Counted from the stretch's first letter, positions 35,112 to 45,201 are shown. The stretch is 46,424 nucleotides of DNA from Bacteroides sp. (GCA_014802015.1 JAAVDB010000033.1:1-46424), one strand, 5' to 3'. Numbers and translations are program-made. Notes: generated by a model from the sequence alone, not told the origin.

Positions 35112-36107
35112 ATGAAGCAGGGCCGGCGTGGTGACATATTGCGCAGGGGGCGTATCCTGGCGGGAGTCTCGCTATGGATCGCAGCCACGTATGCGCTTGT
35201 GAGCTATGCGATGACTGTACCCGAACTGGCCGAACGCATCGCTAAGGTCCAGTTTATGAACGCGGCGATGCTCTTCTCGATCTCGACCATAGCGCTGTGG
35301 CTCATAGCCACACTTGTGTTCGGGCGCATATATTGCTCCGTGGCATGTCCGCTCGGAGTCTTTCAGGATATATGTGCTCGGTTGACACGCCTCGGCCGTC
35401 GTGGCCGTCGCCGGGAGTATCATTACAGGCCTCCGCTGACACGATGCCGCAACATCACGCTCGCTATTGTGATCGTTGCGATATTTTTAGGTGTCACGGC
35501 TGTCTCCGACCTTCTCAATCCGTGGACTATCTATGCCCGCGCATGTGATTATGTAGTTAAGCCGCTGTGGGGCATTATGCTCAATGCCTTCGCTGACCCG
35601 CCGGTAAGGATAGCGCTGGCCTCGGCCGCAGGCATAGTCGTGGCTGTGCTCTCGGTGGTTGTGGTCGGAGTGCTCGCCGGATGGGACGGACGTATATATT
35701 GCAACACCATCTGTCCTGTCGGAACGACGCTTGGCTTCGTAGCCCGCTATTCGATATTTCATATTGACATCAATACCGACAAATGCATACAGTGCCGCAA
35801 GTGCGAGCATGTGTGCAAATCGTCATGTATAGACCTCACGTCACACGTAGTGGATTCGTCGCGCTGTGTGGATTGTTTCGACTGTCTGCCCGTGTGCCCG
35901 AACGATGCGATACACTACACCTGGGCGCGTCACCAGCTGTCACTGCCGATGATGATGAACGTCACGCGGCTTGCTCCCGGCGCACAGCTGGCCGGTGGCG
36001 GACGTGAGTGCGAGTGCAGCGACACGGCCGGACTGACTGAAAATGCCAAAACATCAAAAGACCATAAAATATGCGACAATATCTCGACCTGCTCAACCGA
36101 ATCATGA
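35112..36107 (+). CDS. Membrane polyferredoxin (NapH/YccM-like 4Fe-4S protein)
   Basis: The 331 residues have several hydrophobic segments (about 15-37, 50-75, 118-140 and 175-198). Two membrane C-x-x-x-C-P motifs (C-S-V-A-C-P, C-N-T-I-C-P) are the NapH-type signature. Two cytoplasmic 4Fe-4S ferredoxin motifs, [11 protein letters not shown] and [12 protein letters not shown], follow. It should pass electrons between a quinone pool and a soluble partner, but the partner is not in the window. Its last 12 codons overlap thyA in another frame. Confidence 0.9.
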   Translation: MKQGRRGDILRRGRILAGVSLWIAATYALVSYAMTVPELAERIAKVQFMNAAMLFSISTIALWLIATLVFGRIYCSVACPLGVFQDICARLTRLGRRGRRREYHYRPPLTRCRNITLAIVIVAIFLGVTAVSDLLNPWTIYARACDYVVKPLWGIMLNAFADPPVRIALASAAGIVVAVLSVVVVGVLAGWDGRIYCNTICPVGTTLGFVARYSIFHIDINTDKCIQCRKCEHVCKSSCIDLTSHVVDSSRCVDCFDCLPVCPNDAIHYTWARHQLSLPMMMNVTRLAPGAQLAGGGRECECSDTAGLTENAKTSKDHKICDNISTCSTES

Positions 36108-36865
36108 CCGAGGGCGTGGATCGGGGAGACCGGTCAGACACCAGCACACCGAGTGTGTTCGGCCCTCAGATCCGCGTCGATCAGAGTGACGGATTCCCGC
36201 TGCTCACCACCAAGAAACTTCATCTCAAGTCCATCATCCATGAACTGCTGTGGTTTCTGAAGGGTGATACCAATGTGAAGTATCTACAGGATAACGGTGT
36301 GCGCATCTGGAACGAGTGGGCGCGCCCCGACGGCGATCTCGGACACATCTACGGCTATCAATGGCGTTCGTGGCCCGACTATAACGGCGGACACATCGAT
36401 CAGATACGCGAGGTGATCGACCAGATACGCAATAATCCCGAGTCGCGCCGTATGATTGTGAGCGCGTGGAATGTCGCTGACATCCCCGGGATGGCATTGC
36501 CTCCGTGCCACATACTCTTTCAGTTCTATGTGGCCGACGGGCGTCTGTCGCTCATGCTCTATCAGCGCAGCGCCGACTGTTTCCTCGGTGTGCCGTTCAA
36601 TATCGCCTCCTACGCCCTGTTGCTTATGATGGTGGCGCAGGTGACCGGACTCGAACCGGGCGAGTTTATCCACACGCTCGGTGACACGCATATCTATCAC
36701 AATCATTTCGATCAGGTCAAGACTCAGCTCGAACGTGAGCCGCGCCGTCTGCCTAAAATGAAGATCAACCCTGAGGTCAAGGATATTCTCGATTTCCGTT
36801 ATGAGGATTTCACGCTTGAGGATTATGATCCGCATCCACACATCAAAGGTATTGTAGCCGTATGA
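36071..36865 (+). CDS. thyA: Thymidylate synthase
   Basis: ThyA methylates dUMP to dTMP using methylene-tetrahydrofolate. The 264 residues match the E. coli length. The catalytic cysteine is Cys146 in L-P-P-C-H, and [18 protein letters not shown] and F-N-I-A-S-Y-A-L-L are all present. The C-terminus ends I-V-A-V. The start lies 37 bp inside the end of the polyferredoxin gene. Its stop overlaps folA, which recycles the dihydrofolate made here. Confidence 0.97.
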   Translation: MRQYLDLLNRIMTEGVDRGDRSDTSTPSVFGPQIRVDQSDGFPLLTTKKLHLKSIIHELLWFLKGDTNVKYLQDNGVRIWNEWARPDGDLGHIYGYQWRSWPDYNGGHIDQIREVIDQIRNNPESRRMIVSAWNVADIPGMALPPCHILFQFYVADGRLSLMLYQRSADCFLGVPFNIASYALLLMMVAQVTGLEPGEFIHTLGDTHIYHNHFDQVKTQLEREPRRLPKMKINPEVKDILDFRYEDFTLEDYDPHPHIKGIVAV

Positions 36866-37353
36866 TGACGATAATTGTAGCCGCGACACGTGACATGGCC
36901 ATCGGTCGCAAGGGTGACCTGTTATATCATATATCGGATGACCTGAAGCGCTTCAAGACGTTGACGATGGGACATCCTATCATCATGGGACGCAAGACGT
37001 TCGAATCATTTCCCAAGGGTGCGCTTCCCGGTCGCCGCAACATCGTGGTGACCCGCAACGCATCATATACAGCCGAGAATATCGAGACCGCACCGTCGGT
37101 CGATGAGGCTGTCAGGATGTGTGCCGGTGCGGACTGCTTCGTCATCGGAGGCGGTGAGGTGTATCGTCAGGCTCTCCAGATGGCCGACCGTCTGGAGCTG
37201 ACTCTGATCGACGCCGAGTGCCCGGATGCCGATACCATATTTCCGGATATTGACCTTGCCCGATATGGTTATGTCAATCCGTCATTTGACCGTACGGATC
37301 CCCGCAGTGGTGTAGGTTACTGTTTCCTTACTGTCGATCTGAAACAGCTGTAA
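36862..37353 (+). CDS. folA: Dihydrofolate reductase
   Basis: FolA regenerates tetrahydrofolate after thymidylate synthesis. The 163 residues contain [10 protein letters not shown] with the Asp active site region (H-I-S-D-D-L-K-R-F), then [13 protein letters not shown] and a [10 protein letters not shown] glycine motif. The start overlaps the thyA stop (ATGATG). The thyA-folA pair is common. Confidence 0.95.
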   Translation: MMTIIVAATRDMAIGRKGDLLYHISDDLKRFKTLTMGHPIIMGRKTFESFPKGALPGRRNIVVTRNASYTAENIETAPSVDEAVRMCAGADCFVIGGGEVYRQALQMADRLELTLIDAECPDADTIFPDIDLARYGYVNPSFDRTDPRSGVGYCFLTVDLKQL

Positions 37354-37383
37354 TGCGGTTGGTGTCAACTTTATGATGCGAAA

Positions 37384-37415
37384 TTTGCATAATTGAATGT
37401 AAACACCTATATTTG
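37384..37415 (+). promoter_or_regulatory. Promoter of the agmatine operon
   Basis: TTTG (37384-37387), a 20-bp spacer and TATATTTG (37408-37415) match the consensus exactly. The first ATG (37455) is about 40 bp downstream. Confidence 0.8.
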
Positions 37416-37454
37416 ACGACAAATGCGTACTAATCCATCGAAAAATTTTTAGAA

Positions 37455-37694
37455 ATGGAACATATAACTGATTTTTTTAATTATCTGCTACGACAGTACG
37501 GCAGCGTTGACATAGCCGAGGCAGAGTTAAAAAGACAGATAAACGAGGATGCCGACCTTCACCGCCGTTACCGTGAATGGTGTGACGAGAACGGTAGCAG
37601 CGAGAAGCGCGGTTTTCTTGATTATTGTGAAGAATATCTTGAGTCGCAGGAGTCGGTATGGGATAATCTCAGAGATGAATATGAAAACGAGTGA
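37455..37694 (+). CDS. Small acidic helical protein, 79 residues
   Basis: The product is acidic and helical, with a D-x-x-x-R-Y-R-E-W-C-D-E core and a C-terminus of N-L-R-D-E-Y-E-N-E. No known motif is visible. It is the first gene after a consensus promoter and overlaps the start of agmatine deiminase by 14 bp, so the two are co-translated. A role linked to polyamine synthesis is possible, but only the position suggests it. Confidence 0.75.
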   Translation: MEHITDFFNYLLRQYGSVDIAEAELKRQINEDADLHRRYREWCDENGSSEKRGFLDYCEEYLESQESVWDNLRDEYENE

Positions 37695-38784
37695 CACGTC
37701 ATCACTCTCTCCTGAATCCGTGCGTCTCCCTGCCGAATGGGAGCGCCATGAATGTGTATTGCTGGCATGGCCGCATGAGGATACCGACTGGGCGTATATG
37801 CTCGATGAGGCCCGTGCGTGTATCGCCGATATAGTGAGGGCTGTATCCGAGCGCGAATGTGTGCTGCTGGTCGGTCCTGAACGGTTGTGCCGCAGATCGG
37901 TCGAAGAGGCCGGTTTCGACCCGGCACGCGTGCGCCTTGAGGATGTCCCCACCAATGATACGTGGGCGCGTGACTTTGGCCCGATTACAGTCGAGGACGG
38001 TGACGGAGGATTGCACGTGCTTGATTTTAAATTCAATGCATGGGGACTGAAATTCGCGGCCGATAAGGATAATCTGATCAACACGCATCTTGCATTGCGC
38101 GGACGGTTTGCCGCCGGATATGTCAATCATCTCGGCTTTGTGCTCGAAGGTGGCAGTATCGAGAGCGACGGTCGCGGCACTCTGCTCACGACGGCCGAAT
38201 GTCTGCTGTCGCCCAATCGCAACGGTGACCTGTCCGAGAGTGAGATACGTGCACGCCTCGCCCGGACTATGGGTTTTGATCATCAGCTGTGGCTGCGCAA
38301 TGGCGGTCTGGCCGGTGACGACACCGACAGCCATATCGATACACTCGCGCGCATAGCTCCGCATGACACCATTATATATATAGGCGCTACCGACTCGAAG
38401 GGACAGACGGTCGATTCGCTCGCACGTATGCGTGACGAACTCACGGAGTTACGCACTCGTGACGGACGGCCTTACAATCTCATCGAGCTGCCGTTGCCCG
38501 ATCCCGTATATGACGAGGACGGTATGCAGCTGCCGGCCACATACGCCAACTATCTTGTGTCGGACGATGCCATATATCTGCCGGTCTATAATCAGCCTGT
38601 CAATGATCTGCGTGCCGAGCAGACGCTCAGGATTGTCTATCCCGACCATACCGTCGTACCCATTGACTGCCGTGCGCTCATACGTCAGCACGGATCGTTG
38701 CACTGTGTGACCATGCAGCTGCCTGTAGGGGCTGTGAGCGGCATCGTTGACGGCTACTGGGCCGAATCACTCAGAAATCTCTGA
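37681..38784 (+). CDS. aguA: Agmatine deiminase
   Basis: The enzyme turns agmatine into N-carbamoylputrescine and ammonia. The 367 residues show P-A-E-W-E-R-H-E at the start, N-D-T-W-A-R-D-F-G-P, E-G-G-S-I-E, T-T-A-E-C-L-L and, near the end, S-L-H-C-V-T-M-Q with the catalytic Cys. The ATG at 37681 (M-K-T-S-D) gives the family length. A start two codons earlier is possible. The next gene does the following step. Confidence 0.95.
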   Translation: MKTSDTSSLSPESVRLPAEWERHECVLLAWPHEDTDWAYMLDEARACIADIVRAVSERECVLLVGPERLCRRSVEEAGFDPARVRLEDVPTNDTWARDFGPITVEDGDGGLHVLDFKFNAWGLKFAADKDNLINTHLALRGRFAAGYVNHLGFVLEGGSIESDGRGTLLTTAECLLSPNRNGDLSESEIRARLARTMGFDHQLWLRNGGLAGDDTDSHIDTLARIAPHDTIIYIGATDSKGQTVDSLARMRDELTELRTRDGRPYNLIELPLPDPVYDEDGMQLPATYANYLVSDDAIYLPVYNQPVNDLRAEQTLRIVYPDHTVVPIDCRALIRQHGSLHCVTMQLPVGAVSGIVDGYWAESLRNL

Positions 38785-38788
38785 TAAA

Positions 38789-39667
38789 ATGAAAGTAGGA
38801 ATAATACAACAGCATAACACCGCGGATATTGCAGATAACCGCAAACGTCTTATTGAGAAAATCAAGTTGCTGGCCCACGACGGGGCAGAACTCATAGTGT
38901 TGCAGGAGCTCCATGACTCGCTGTATTTCTGTCAGGTCGAGAGTGTGGATAACTTTGATCTTGCCGTCGGTATCCCCTCGGAAGTCACCGACACTTATGC
39001 CTGTGCCGCGCGCGAGGCGGGTGTGGTGCTTGTAACCTCGCTCTTCGAACGTCGTGCCCCGGGGCTGTATCACAATACTGCGGTGGTGTTTGACCGTGAC
39101 GGATCAGTGGCGGGTAAGTATCGCAAGATGCATATACCTGACGATCCGGCCTATTATGAGAAATTTTATTTCACGCCGGGCGATCTTGGTTTCGAGCCGG
39201 TCCAGACCAGTCTCGGACGTCTCGGAGTGCTTGTGTGCTGGGATCAATGGTATCCCGAGGCCGCGCGCCTCATGGCCATGCGCGGAGCCGAGATGCTGAT
39301 CTATCCCACGGCGATAGGGTGGGAGAGCAGCGACACGGATGATGAGAAGATGCGCCAGCGCGAAGCCTGGATGACTGTCCAGCGCGGTCACGCCGTGGCC
39401 AACGGTCTGCCGGTGATTACTGTCAACCGTGTGGGGCACGAGGCGGATCCGTCGGGTGTCACAGGCGGCATACAGTTCTGGGGTTCGAGTTTTGTGGCTG
39501 GCCCTCAGGGCGAGTTCATATATCGTGCGCCCGATGATGCCGAGGCTGTGGCGATAGTCGACGTGGATCTGCACCGCAGCGAGCAGGTGCGCCGTTGGTG
39601 GCCGTTCCTGCGTGACAGACGCATTGATTGTTTCGGAGGGCTCACACGCCGCTACATCGATGATTGA
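38789..39667 (+). CDS. aguB: N-carbamoylputrescine amidase
   Basis: This nitrilase-superfamily enzyme hydrolyses N-carbamoylputrescine to putrescine. The 292 residues carry the Glu-Lys-Cys triad: Glu in V-L-Q-E-L-H, Lys in Y-R-K-M-H-I-P-D-D-P and Cys in L-V-C-W-D-Q-W-Y-P-E. The W-D-Q-W-Y-P-E block and the pairing with agmatine deiminase 4 bp upstream point to this substrate rather than a general amide. Arginine decarboxylase is not in the window. Confidence 0.95.
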   Translation: MKVGIIQQHNTADIADNRKRLIEKIKLLAHDGAELIVLQELHDSLYFCQVESVDNFDLAVGIPSEVTDTYACAAREAGVVLVTSLFERRAPGLYHNTAVVFDRDGSVAGKYRKMHIPDDPAYYEKFYFTPGDLGFEPVQTSLGRLGVLVCWDQWYPEAARLMAMRGAEMLIYPTAIGWESSDTDDEKMRQREAWMTVQRGHAVANGLPVITVNRVGHEADPSGVTGGIQFWGSSFVAGPQGEFIYRAPDDAEAVAIVDVDLHRSEQVRRWWPFLRDRRIDCFGGLTRRYIDD

Positions 39668-40214
39668 GTCTGACAGAACACATGAAAAAGCTGATGATGA
39701 GCTGCTCGTGACCGAACCGTTCATCACACGGTCAAGCGACTATTTTACAATCGTGTTAATCTGGTGGCTGTTCCACCATGGGTGGATTCTTATCCAGCCC
39801 ATCTTGGTGGTAGCGGTCATCGGTATCATTATGAGAGATGAACGTATCGCCATAACGGCATTGTTGATGTTATTCATCGTCATGCCGATGGTGATGGCGT
39901 TTATATTCATATATTACATGCTCGTTCCTGAAGTCGGGCGTATGATGCTTCGCAAACGTGTTGTCATTGCCCGAGGCAAGTACCTGAGGATCGAATATTT
40001 ACCCGAGCCGTTAGATGAGACTAATGGAGCTGCCGGTGATGACACCGGGGCGCAGGAAAGAATCCCGCACGCGGATGTGACGATCATGTGGGATGCCATA
40101 AACCGTGTAATCACCAGTCAGAGATTTACTATTTTTGTCCTGAACAGCAAGCGTCTACAGCTGATAATGGTTCCCAACGATACCATTAAGCGGGTGTCTG
40201 AAAACAACTGTTAA
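39660..40214 (+). CDS. YcxB-like membrane protein
   Basis: The 184 residues have an acidic N-terminal part, two transmembrane segments (about 33-52 and 60-84), and a cytoplasmic C-terminal domain with I-T-S-Q-R-F-T-I-F-V that resembles the YcxB family. That family has no known function. It starts 8 bp inside the end of aguB, so it is probably part of the putrescine operon. Confidence 0.7.
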   Translation: MIESDRTHEKADDELLVTEPFITRSSDYFTIVLIWWLFHHGWILIQPILVVAVIGIIMRDERIAITALLMLFIVMPMVMAFIFIYYMLVPEVGRMMLRKRVVIARGKYLRIEYLPEPLDETNGAAGDDTGAQERIPHADVTIMWDAINRVITSQRFTIFVLNSKRLQLIMVPNDTIKRVSENNC

Positions 40215-40235
40215 GCCAAATCATTTTCTAATATC

Positions 40236-41669
40236 ATGTATAAATCAAAGTTTTTTTCGTCCCGCAACATAGTCGGGGCTTTGAGTCTGTTGCTGTGCGC
40301 GGCCGTCAATGCAGATATGTCAGCTCGTACAGTATCGGACAGCGGTGCTGTCGAGCAACGCAGGGTGGCACTGCGTGACAGTATTCTCACTAATATCCAT
40401 GGAGCCACGCTGTCGGACAACAATTACGACATCCTTAAATTCGGCGCGAAAGGTGACGGCGTCAAGGACTGTCTGCCGGCGTTCAGGAAGGCTATTGCCA
40501 AAGTTGAAAAATCAGGCGGAGGAAGGATAAATGTCCCGGCGGGAACATATTACCTCCGTGGTCCGCTCACACTCGTGAGCAATCTGTGCATTAATCTCGA
40601 AGAGGGTGCGACACTGCGTTTCGATCCTGATCCTAAGCTTTATCCGACAGTCGATACATCATGGGAAGGGACATATCTTCACAACTATTCTCCACTGATT
40701 TACGGTAAGGATCTGCATGACGTCGCCATTACTGGACGCGGACTTATCGATGGTAATGCCATGACAACGTTTGCCACCTGGCGGGCTCTTCAGAAGCCGG
40801 CTCAGACTCGCACTCGCGAGATGAATCACAATGCCGTGCCTGCCGAAGAGCGTCAGTTTGGCGAAGGGGATTACCTGCGTCCGCACCTGATACAGTTGTA
40901 TGGATGTACACGTGTCACGCTTGAGGATTTCAAGATTATCAATTCACCGTTCTGGTGCGTGCATCTCCTGCGGTGTGAAGATGCCGTGTGTCGCGGATTG
41001 CGTTATGATGCGAAGTTGGTCAACAATGACGGTATCGACCCTGAGTCGTCACGCAACGTTCTCATCGAGGATGTGCATTTTGACAACGGAGACGACAATA
41101 TCGCCATCAAGAGCGGACGTGACAATGATGGATGGACCACAGGCCGTCCGTGCGAGAATATCGTCATACGCAACTGCCACTTCAAGGGGCTTCATGCCGT
41201 GGTGATAGGCAGCGAGATGTCGGGCGGTGTGCGCAATGTCATCATCGAGAACTGTGACTATGCGGGTTACTGCAAGCGAGGACTCTACGTCAAGACCAAT
41301 CCTGACCGAGGCGGATATGTCAGAGGTATTTTCGTAAAGGATTGCACGTTCGGTAATGTCGAGGACCTGTTTTATGTGACAAGCCGTTATGCCGGCGAGG
41401 GGCTTGATAATAACCATTATTCGACAGTGACCGATATTCATGTTGACGGGATGTCATGCAATGAGGCTGCCGGAGCGGCACTGGTACTGCAAGGCACTAC
41501 ACAACGGCCTATTACCGATGTAAGCTTTGATAATATCACGGTGGGTAGTGCTGTCACGGGCATAAGTTTCAGCGACGCCGAGGGTGTCCGCATGGGTACA
41601 TGTCATATAGGACCTGCCGCGGGAACACCCACCCAAATCACTGCAAAGGACAAGATATTTGAGAAATAG
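40236..41669 (+). CDS. Exported glycoside hydrolase family 28 (polygalacturonase-type)
   Basis: GH28 enzymes cut polygalacturonan or related pectin backbones. The 477 residues have a signal peptide (cut near N-A-D or A-D-M-S-A) and a right-handed beta helix. The G-A-K-G-D-G-V-K-D opening is at about 70-78. The catalytic aspartates are in N-N-D-G-I-D (Asp265) and G-D-D-N-I-A (Asp286, Asp287). A substrate-binding K appears in G-L-Y-V-K-T. The usual G-H-G is replaced by V-I-G-S-E-M-S-G-G, as in some bacterial exo-acting members. It faces a pectate lyase gene across a shared terminator. Confidence 0.9.
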   Translation: MYKSKFFSSRNIVGALSLLLCAAVNADMSARTVSDSGAVEQRRVALRDSILTNIHGATLSDNNYDILKFGAKGDGVKDCLPAFRKAIAKVEKSGGGRINVPAGTYYLRGPLTLVSNLCINLEEGATLRFDPDPKLYPTVDTSWEGTYLHNYSPLIYGKDLHDVAITGRGLIDGNAMTTFATWRALQKPAQTRTREMNHNAVPAEERQFGEGDYLRPHLIQLYGCTRVTLEDFKIINSPFWCVHLLRCEDAVCRGLRYDAKLVNNDGIDPESSRNVLIEDVHFDNGDDNIAIKSGRDNDGWTTGRPCENIVIRNCHFKGLHAVVIGSEMSGGVRNVIIENCDYAGYCKRGLYVKTNPDRGGYVRGIFVKDCTFGNVEDLFYVTSRYAGEGLDNNHYSTVTDIHVDGMSCNEAAGAALVLQGTTQRPITDVSFDNITVGSAVTGISFSDAEGVRMGTCHIGPAAGTPTQITAKDKIFEK

Positions 41670-41688
41670 GCGGCATCCCGGTCGTGAC

Positions 41689-41742
41689 AAAAAACAATCT
41701 CCGAACGTTCGGCAGCACCAGAACGTTCGGAGATTGTTTTTT
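41689..41742. terminator. Shared bidirectional terminator of the two pectinase genes
   Basis: The arms at 41689-41710 and 41721-41742 pair over about 20 bp, with T-runs on both sides (A-run left, T-run right). It lies between the convergent GH28 and pectate lyase genes. Confidence 0.92.
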
Positions 41743-41760
41743 TGAGTGATATGGAGATCT

Positions 41761-44700
41761 TTACTTGATCAGAACTTTGGTAGTGGTATTGCCCTGACGC
41801 TTGATGTAGAGACCGGCGGCAGGATTCTCGACACGGATACCCTGAAGGTTGTAATATTCGACAGGAGCATCCTCGTCGACAGTGATCACGTCAAGTCCCG
41901 AGAGGTCTGAGTCAGAAATCTTGAGGGCTGTGAGTTTAAATTCGCCTGATGTATAAGACTTCTGAAGCACTTTTACAAATCGTGTCTCGGGATTAAGGGG
42001 GAGCTCGCCTGAGAAGGGCAGATCGGCCTCGGTGAATACGCGTATTGTTCTATAGAAGGGTGCCGCATCGGCATTACGTGTTTCCTGTACCATGATTGAA
42101 CCCTTTGAGCCTGAGGTGCATTCGAGTTTTATCTCGACTTTCTTAGGCTCGTCGTTGAAATAGGCCATAACTTTATCGCTTGAGCTGACACGCTTGAAGC
42201 TGACAGAGTTTGCTGCTATGCTGCCGCTCGTGCTGACCCAGTGGGGATAGTCGTCTTTTTTTGCCTGTACATGATTTCCTACAGTCGTTATACCGGTGTA
42301 TGAATTGAATGGAACGAGGTCGTAAGGCAGATTTGCTACGGCCTTACCCCAGTGTGTTTCACCGCTCTTCTTGGCTGCAGGGAAGTCACAGGTGTTGAGC
42401 ACTATATCACCGCCCTCCCAGGTCTGGTCATCATCATCGGTGATAGCGCCTTCGGGTATGGTTATGGTGTATGTGCTGTTGATGTCAAGAGCTGAGTAGT
42501 TGACGGTCAGGGTTGAGCCTGATGCCTTGAGGGTAATGTCCTCGAACTGGTGTTTGCCGTCGATTGTGACATCTGAGTCATCGAAATTGATGCTCTTGCT
42601 GAACGTGAGCGATACCGAACCGTCGGTATAGTCTATGTTGTTGACGAGTTTACCGCTCTTGAGTTCAAGAGTCTCAACCTCCCCGGGTACGTAGCGCTCG
42701 ATGAGGATGTCATTGAACTCCATACCTGCTGATGAGGAGGGACGTATTATGAGCGTCTTGGCGTCGGACTCATTCTTGTATGTGTATGTACGCTTGGTGA
42801 CAGCTTTTGTCGTTGTGGAGACACTGATAGAGGCAACGGTCTCTTCCGTATCGTCAACGCCGTCATCATCGGTGTCGGATGCGAGATTGATGTTGTAGGA
42901 GTAAGCAGCGCCATCGACGTTGTAAGTGTAGACGGTGATTTTCCAAGGACCGTCGATGTCAGTGATTTTAATATAGTTCTTGTTGACATTACCGTTCTTG
43001 GATATAACCCAGAGAGCCGACTTGGTTGCTCCCTCATCCTCGGATGATACGGCATTATTACCGCATTTGCCGTTGATGCGAAGACGTCCGCCTTGACTGC
43101 CGAGCGTCATACGTCCGAAGTTATATTCTATGGTCTGACCGTTGATAAAGTCGTTTTCCTCACCGTTCTGAGCATATTGACCGATCTCCGACTCGGCAAA
43201 AGCCGCAGGCTGGTTCTTGAAGTCGGTGTAGAATAGTGTGCCGCCGTCAGTTACAGTGAAGGAGCTTACTGCACTGGGTGTAGTACCAATATCGTTGGTT
43301 GCATCCACACGCCAGTAATATGTGTTGCCAACCTCAATATCATAGGCAGGGAAAGTGGTGTCGGTGATGCCTGATGTCACTTCCTTGAGATCATCGGGAG
43401 ATGTGCCCATATAGAGGGTATATTTGGTCTGGCCAAAGTAGTCCTCTGTGCTGTTTGTCCAAGTGAGGTCGTTGTTGAGCAGTTTCATATTGCCACCGTT
43501 GGCCGGAGAGGTGAGTATGGAAGCATTTGGCGCGAACGGTTCGTCGATAGTGCGGCTCTTGAGAACGGGGCTGTAGACTGATGGGATGTCGTCGCCGTTA
43601 ACTTTGACACGGAAATAGTATACGGTGTTTTCATCAAGATCGGCAGCCGTATATGCAGTGACGTTGGGGGCTACGTCGCCGATTTTGGTAAAAGTGGTAC
43701 CATCCTTAGAGATTTCGACTTCAAAACCTGTCTCGTTGTCAGAATTGTCAGTCCATGTGATAGATATAGCACTCTTTTTAATCTCTGAAGCCTTGAGATC
43801 GGTAGGATTCTTGAGGTAAGGATACGCTTTTGTGATTGTGAATACGTATGATTCGAGGTTGGTGTATCCATCCGCATTGATTCTGACCGCATCTGATGCG
43901 TCATTTGGATCAAGTCCGTTTTCGATCTCCCATTCATCGGGTATACCGTCATTGTCTGTATCTTTGGGCTTGATACCGCCATAGAGAGTACCCACTCCCT
44001 TGTGGGGGAGAATGGTTTCGCTGGATATACCGTTGTCGGTGCCGATAGTGCCGAATGAAGCAAGTTCGTCAAGCAGATATTGATCTACTTCATCATGTAC
44101 GGGCAGAGATGCACCTACATTCTTGAGCACCCATTCAAGTGCCTCAGGAGCAGTCTGACGACCGGCTATCTCGGGAAAAGTCCGGTCGGTGCTTGAGGTC
44201 TGGCCGGCCATACCTGTATTAAGGACACTCATGTCTGAAAGACGGTCACCGCCCCAATCGGTATATTCCTGATCGGTGATTACAACTCCATCGAGTTTGC
44301 CATCCTTATTTGAGTCATAGTAATTTCCGTCGCCGTAGAAGTGGAAAGTCTCGTTGCCTCCTACAAATGGACGTGTTGAGCTTTTCCAAGGACCCTTTAC
44401 GAAATAGTTGTCTGTGATTTCGGCCCATGAAGTACCGGCGCTCTCGCCACCCATATTATAGGCTGCACCATTACCCCAGTTGTAGAGGACGTTGTTGACA
44501 AACTGGTGTATACCTTTTACTTTAGGGTTTCGGGTTTTGTTCTCGATATAGAGATTGCGGTATATGGTGAGTCCGCCGTTGGTCTGATGCAGACCACCGC
44601 ATGAGTGGGGCTGAAGGCCCTGACCTATGATAGAGTTCTGAAGAGTTATATTGCCGGGTTCCTTACCCTTATTGTCCCAACTGAATGAGAAGTTTTCGTC

Positions 44701-45201
44701 CAGACCCCACAGGACAGAGAGGTGGTCAAAGATCATGTCCGTGCCGTTGGCCACACCGCAGGCATCTTTGCCGGAAGTTCCGTTTTTGCCCATACGGAAA
44801 CGCATGTAGCGTACGATGAGCTGATCGGCACCGGAGAATGATATGCGGTCGCCGTACACTTGGACACCTTCACCGGGAGCAGTCTGGCCGAGAATTGTGT
44901 TATGGCCTTTGACTACGAGGGCGCTTTTGAGATAGATGGTGCCGCTGACATCAAAGATGATAATACGGCCACTCCCGCTCACTGCGTCACGAAATGAGCC
45001 TGTGCCGGAGTCATTGAGGTTGGTTACATGATAAATTTCAGCAGTGCCGTTACCGTTGGCACCATAGCGTCCGCCGATTGTGTAGCGTCCGAAGCCCTCT
45101 GCACCCGGGAAAGCGAGAATCTGGTCAGCAGCTGTCGCAGCCACAGAGCCGGCTCCCACCGCAAGCCCGCAAGCAAGGGCAAATTTTGAAATTAGATTCA
45201 T
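41761..45201 (-). CDS. Multidomain secreted pectate lyase with sorting-type tail
   Basis: The 1146 residues start with a signal peptide (cut near A-A-T-A). A pectate-lyase beta helix follows (about 28-410), opening F-P-G-A-E-G-F-G-R-Y-T-I-G-G-R-Y-G and continuing D-S-G-T-G-S-F-R-D-A-V and I-V-R-Y-M-R-F-R. A Ca-binding thrombospondin-3-like loop (D-T-D-N-D-G-I-P-D-E-W) is near 420. Two fibronectin-III-like domains, a beta-sandwich region with a second D-D-D-G-V-D-D loop, and an Ig-like Big_5 stretch come next. The tail P-V-E-Y-Y-N-L-Q-G-I-R-V to V-L-I-K closes it. The enzyme should cut pectate by beta-elimination. It is unusually long for a pectate lyase. Confidence 0.88.
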   Translation of the reverse strand: MNLISKFALACGLAVGAGSVAATAADQILAFPGAEGFGRYTIGGRYGANGNGTAEIYHVTNLNDSGTGSFRDAVSGSGRIIIFDVSGTIYLKSALVVKGHNTILGQTAPGEGVQVYGDRISFSGADQLIVRYMRFRMGKNGTSGKDACGVANGTDMIFDHLSVLWGLDENFSFSWDNKGKEPGNITLQNSIIGQGLQPHSCGGLHQTNGGLTIYRNLYIENKTRNPKVKGIHQFVNNVLYNWGNGAAYNMGGESAGTSWAEITDNYFVKGPWKSSTRPFVGGNETFHFYGDGNYYDSNKDGKLDGVVITDQEYTDWGGDRLSDMSVLNTGMAGQTSSTDRTFPEIAGRQTAPEALEWVLKNVGASLPVHDEVDQYLLDELASFGTIGTDNGISSETILPHKGVGTLYGGIKPKDTDNDGIPDEWEIENGLDPNDASDAVRINADGYTNLESYVFTITKAYPYLKNPTDLKASEIKKSAISITWTDNSDNETGFEVEISKDGTTFTKIGDVAPNVTAYTAADLDENTVYYFRVKVNGDDIPSVYSPVLKSRTIDEPFAPNASILTSPANGGNMKLLNNDLTWTNSTEDYFGQTKYTLYMGTSPDDLKEVTSGITDTTFPAYDIEVGNTYYWRVDATNDIGTTPSAVSSFTVTDGGTLFYTDFKNQPAAFAESEIGQYAQNGEENDFINGQTIEYNFGRMTLGSQGGRLRINGKCGNNAVSSEDEGATKSALWVISKNGNVNKNYIKITDIDGPWKITVYTYNVDGAAYSYNINLASDTDDDGVDDTEETVASISVSTTTKAVTKRTYTYKNESDAKTLIIRPSSSAGMEFNDILIERYVPGEVETLELKSGKLVNNIDYTDGSVSLTFSKSINFDDSDVTIDGKHQFEDITLKASGSTLTVNYSALDINSTYTITIPEGAITDDDDQTWEGGDIVLNTCDFPAAKKSGETHWGKAVANLPYDLVPFNSYTGITTVGNHVQAKKDDYPHWVSTSGSIAANSVSFKRVSSSDKVMAYFNDEPKKVEIKLECTSGSKGSIMVQETRNADAAPFYRTIRVFTEADLPFSGELPLNPETRFVKVLQKSYTSGEFKLTALKISDSDLSGLDVITVDEDAPVEYYNLQGIRVENPAAGLYIKRQGNTTTKVLIK

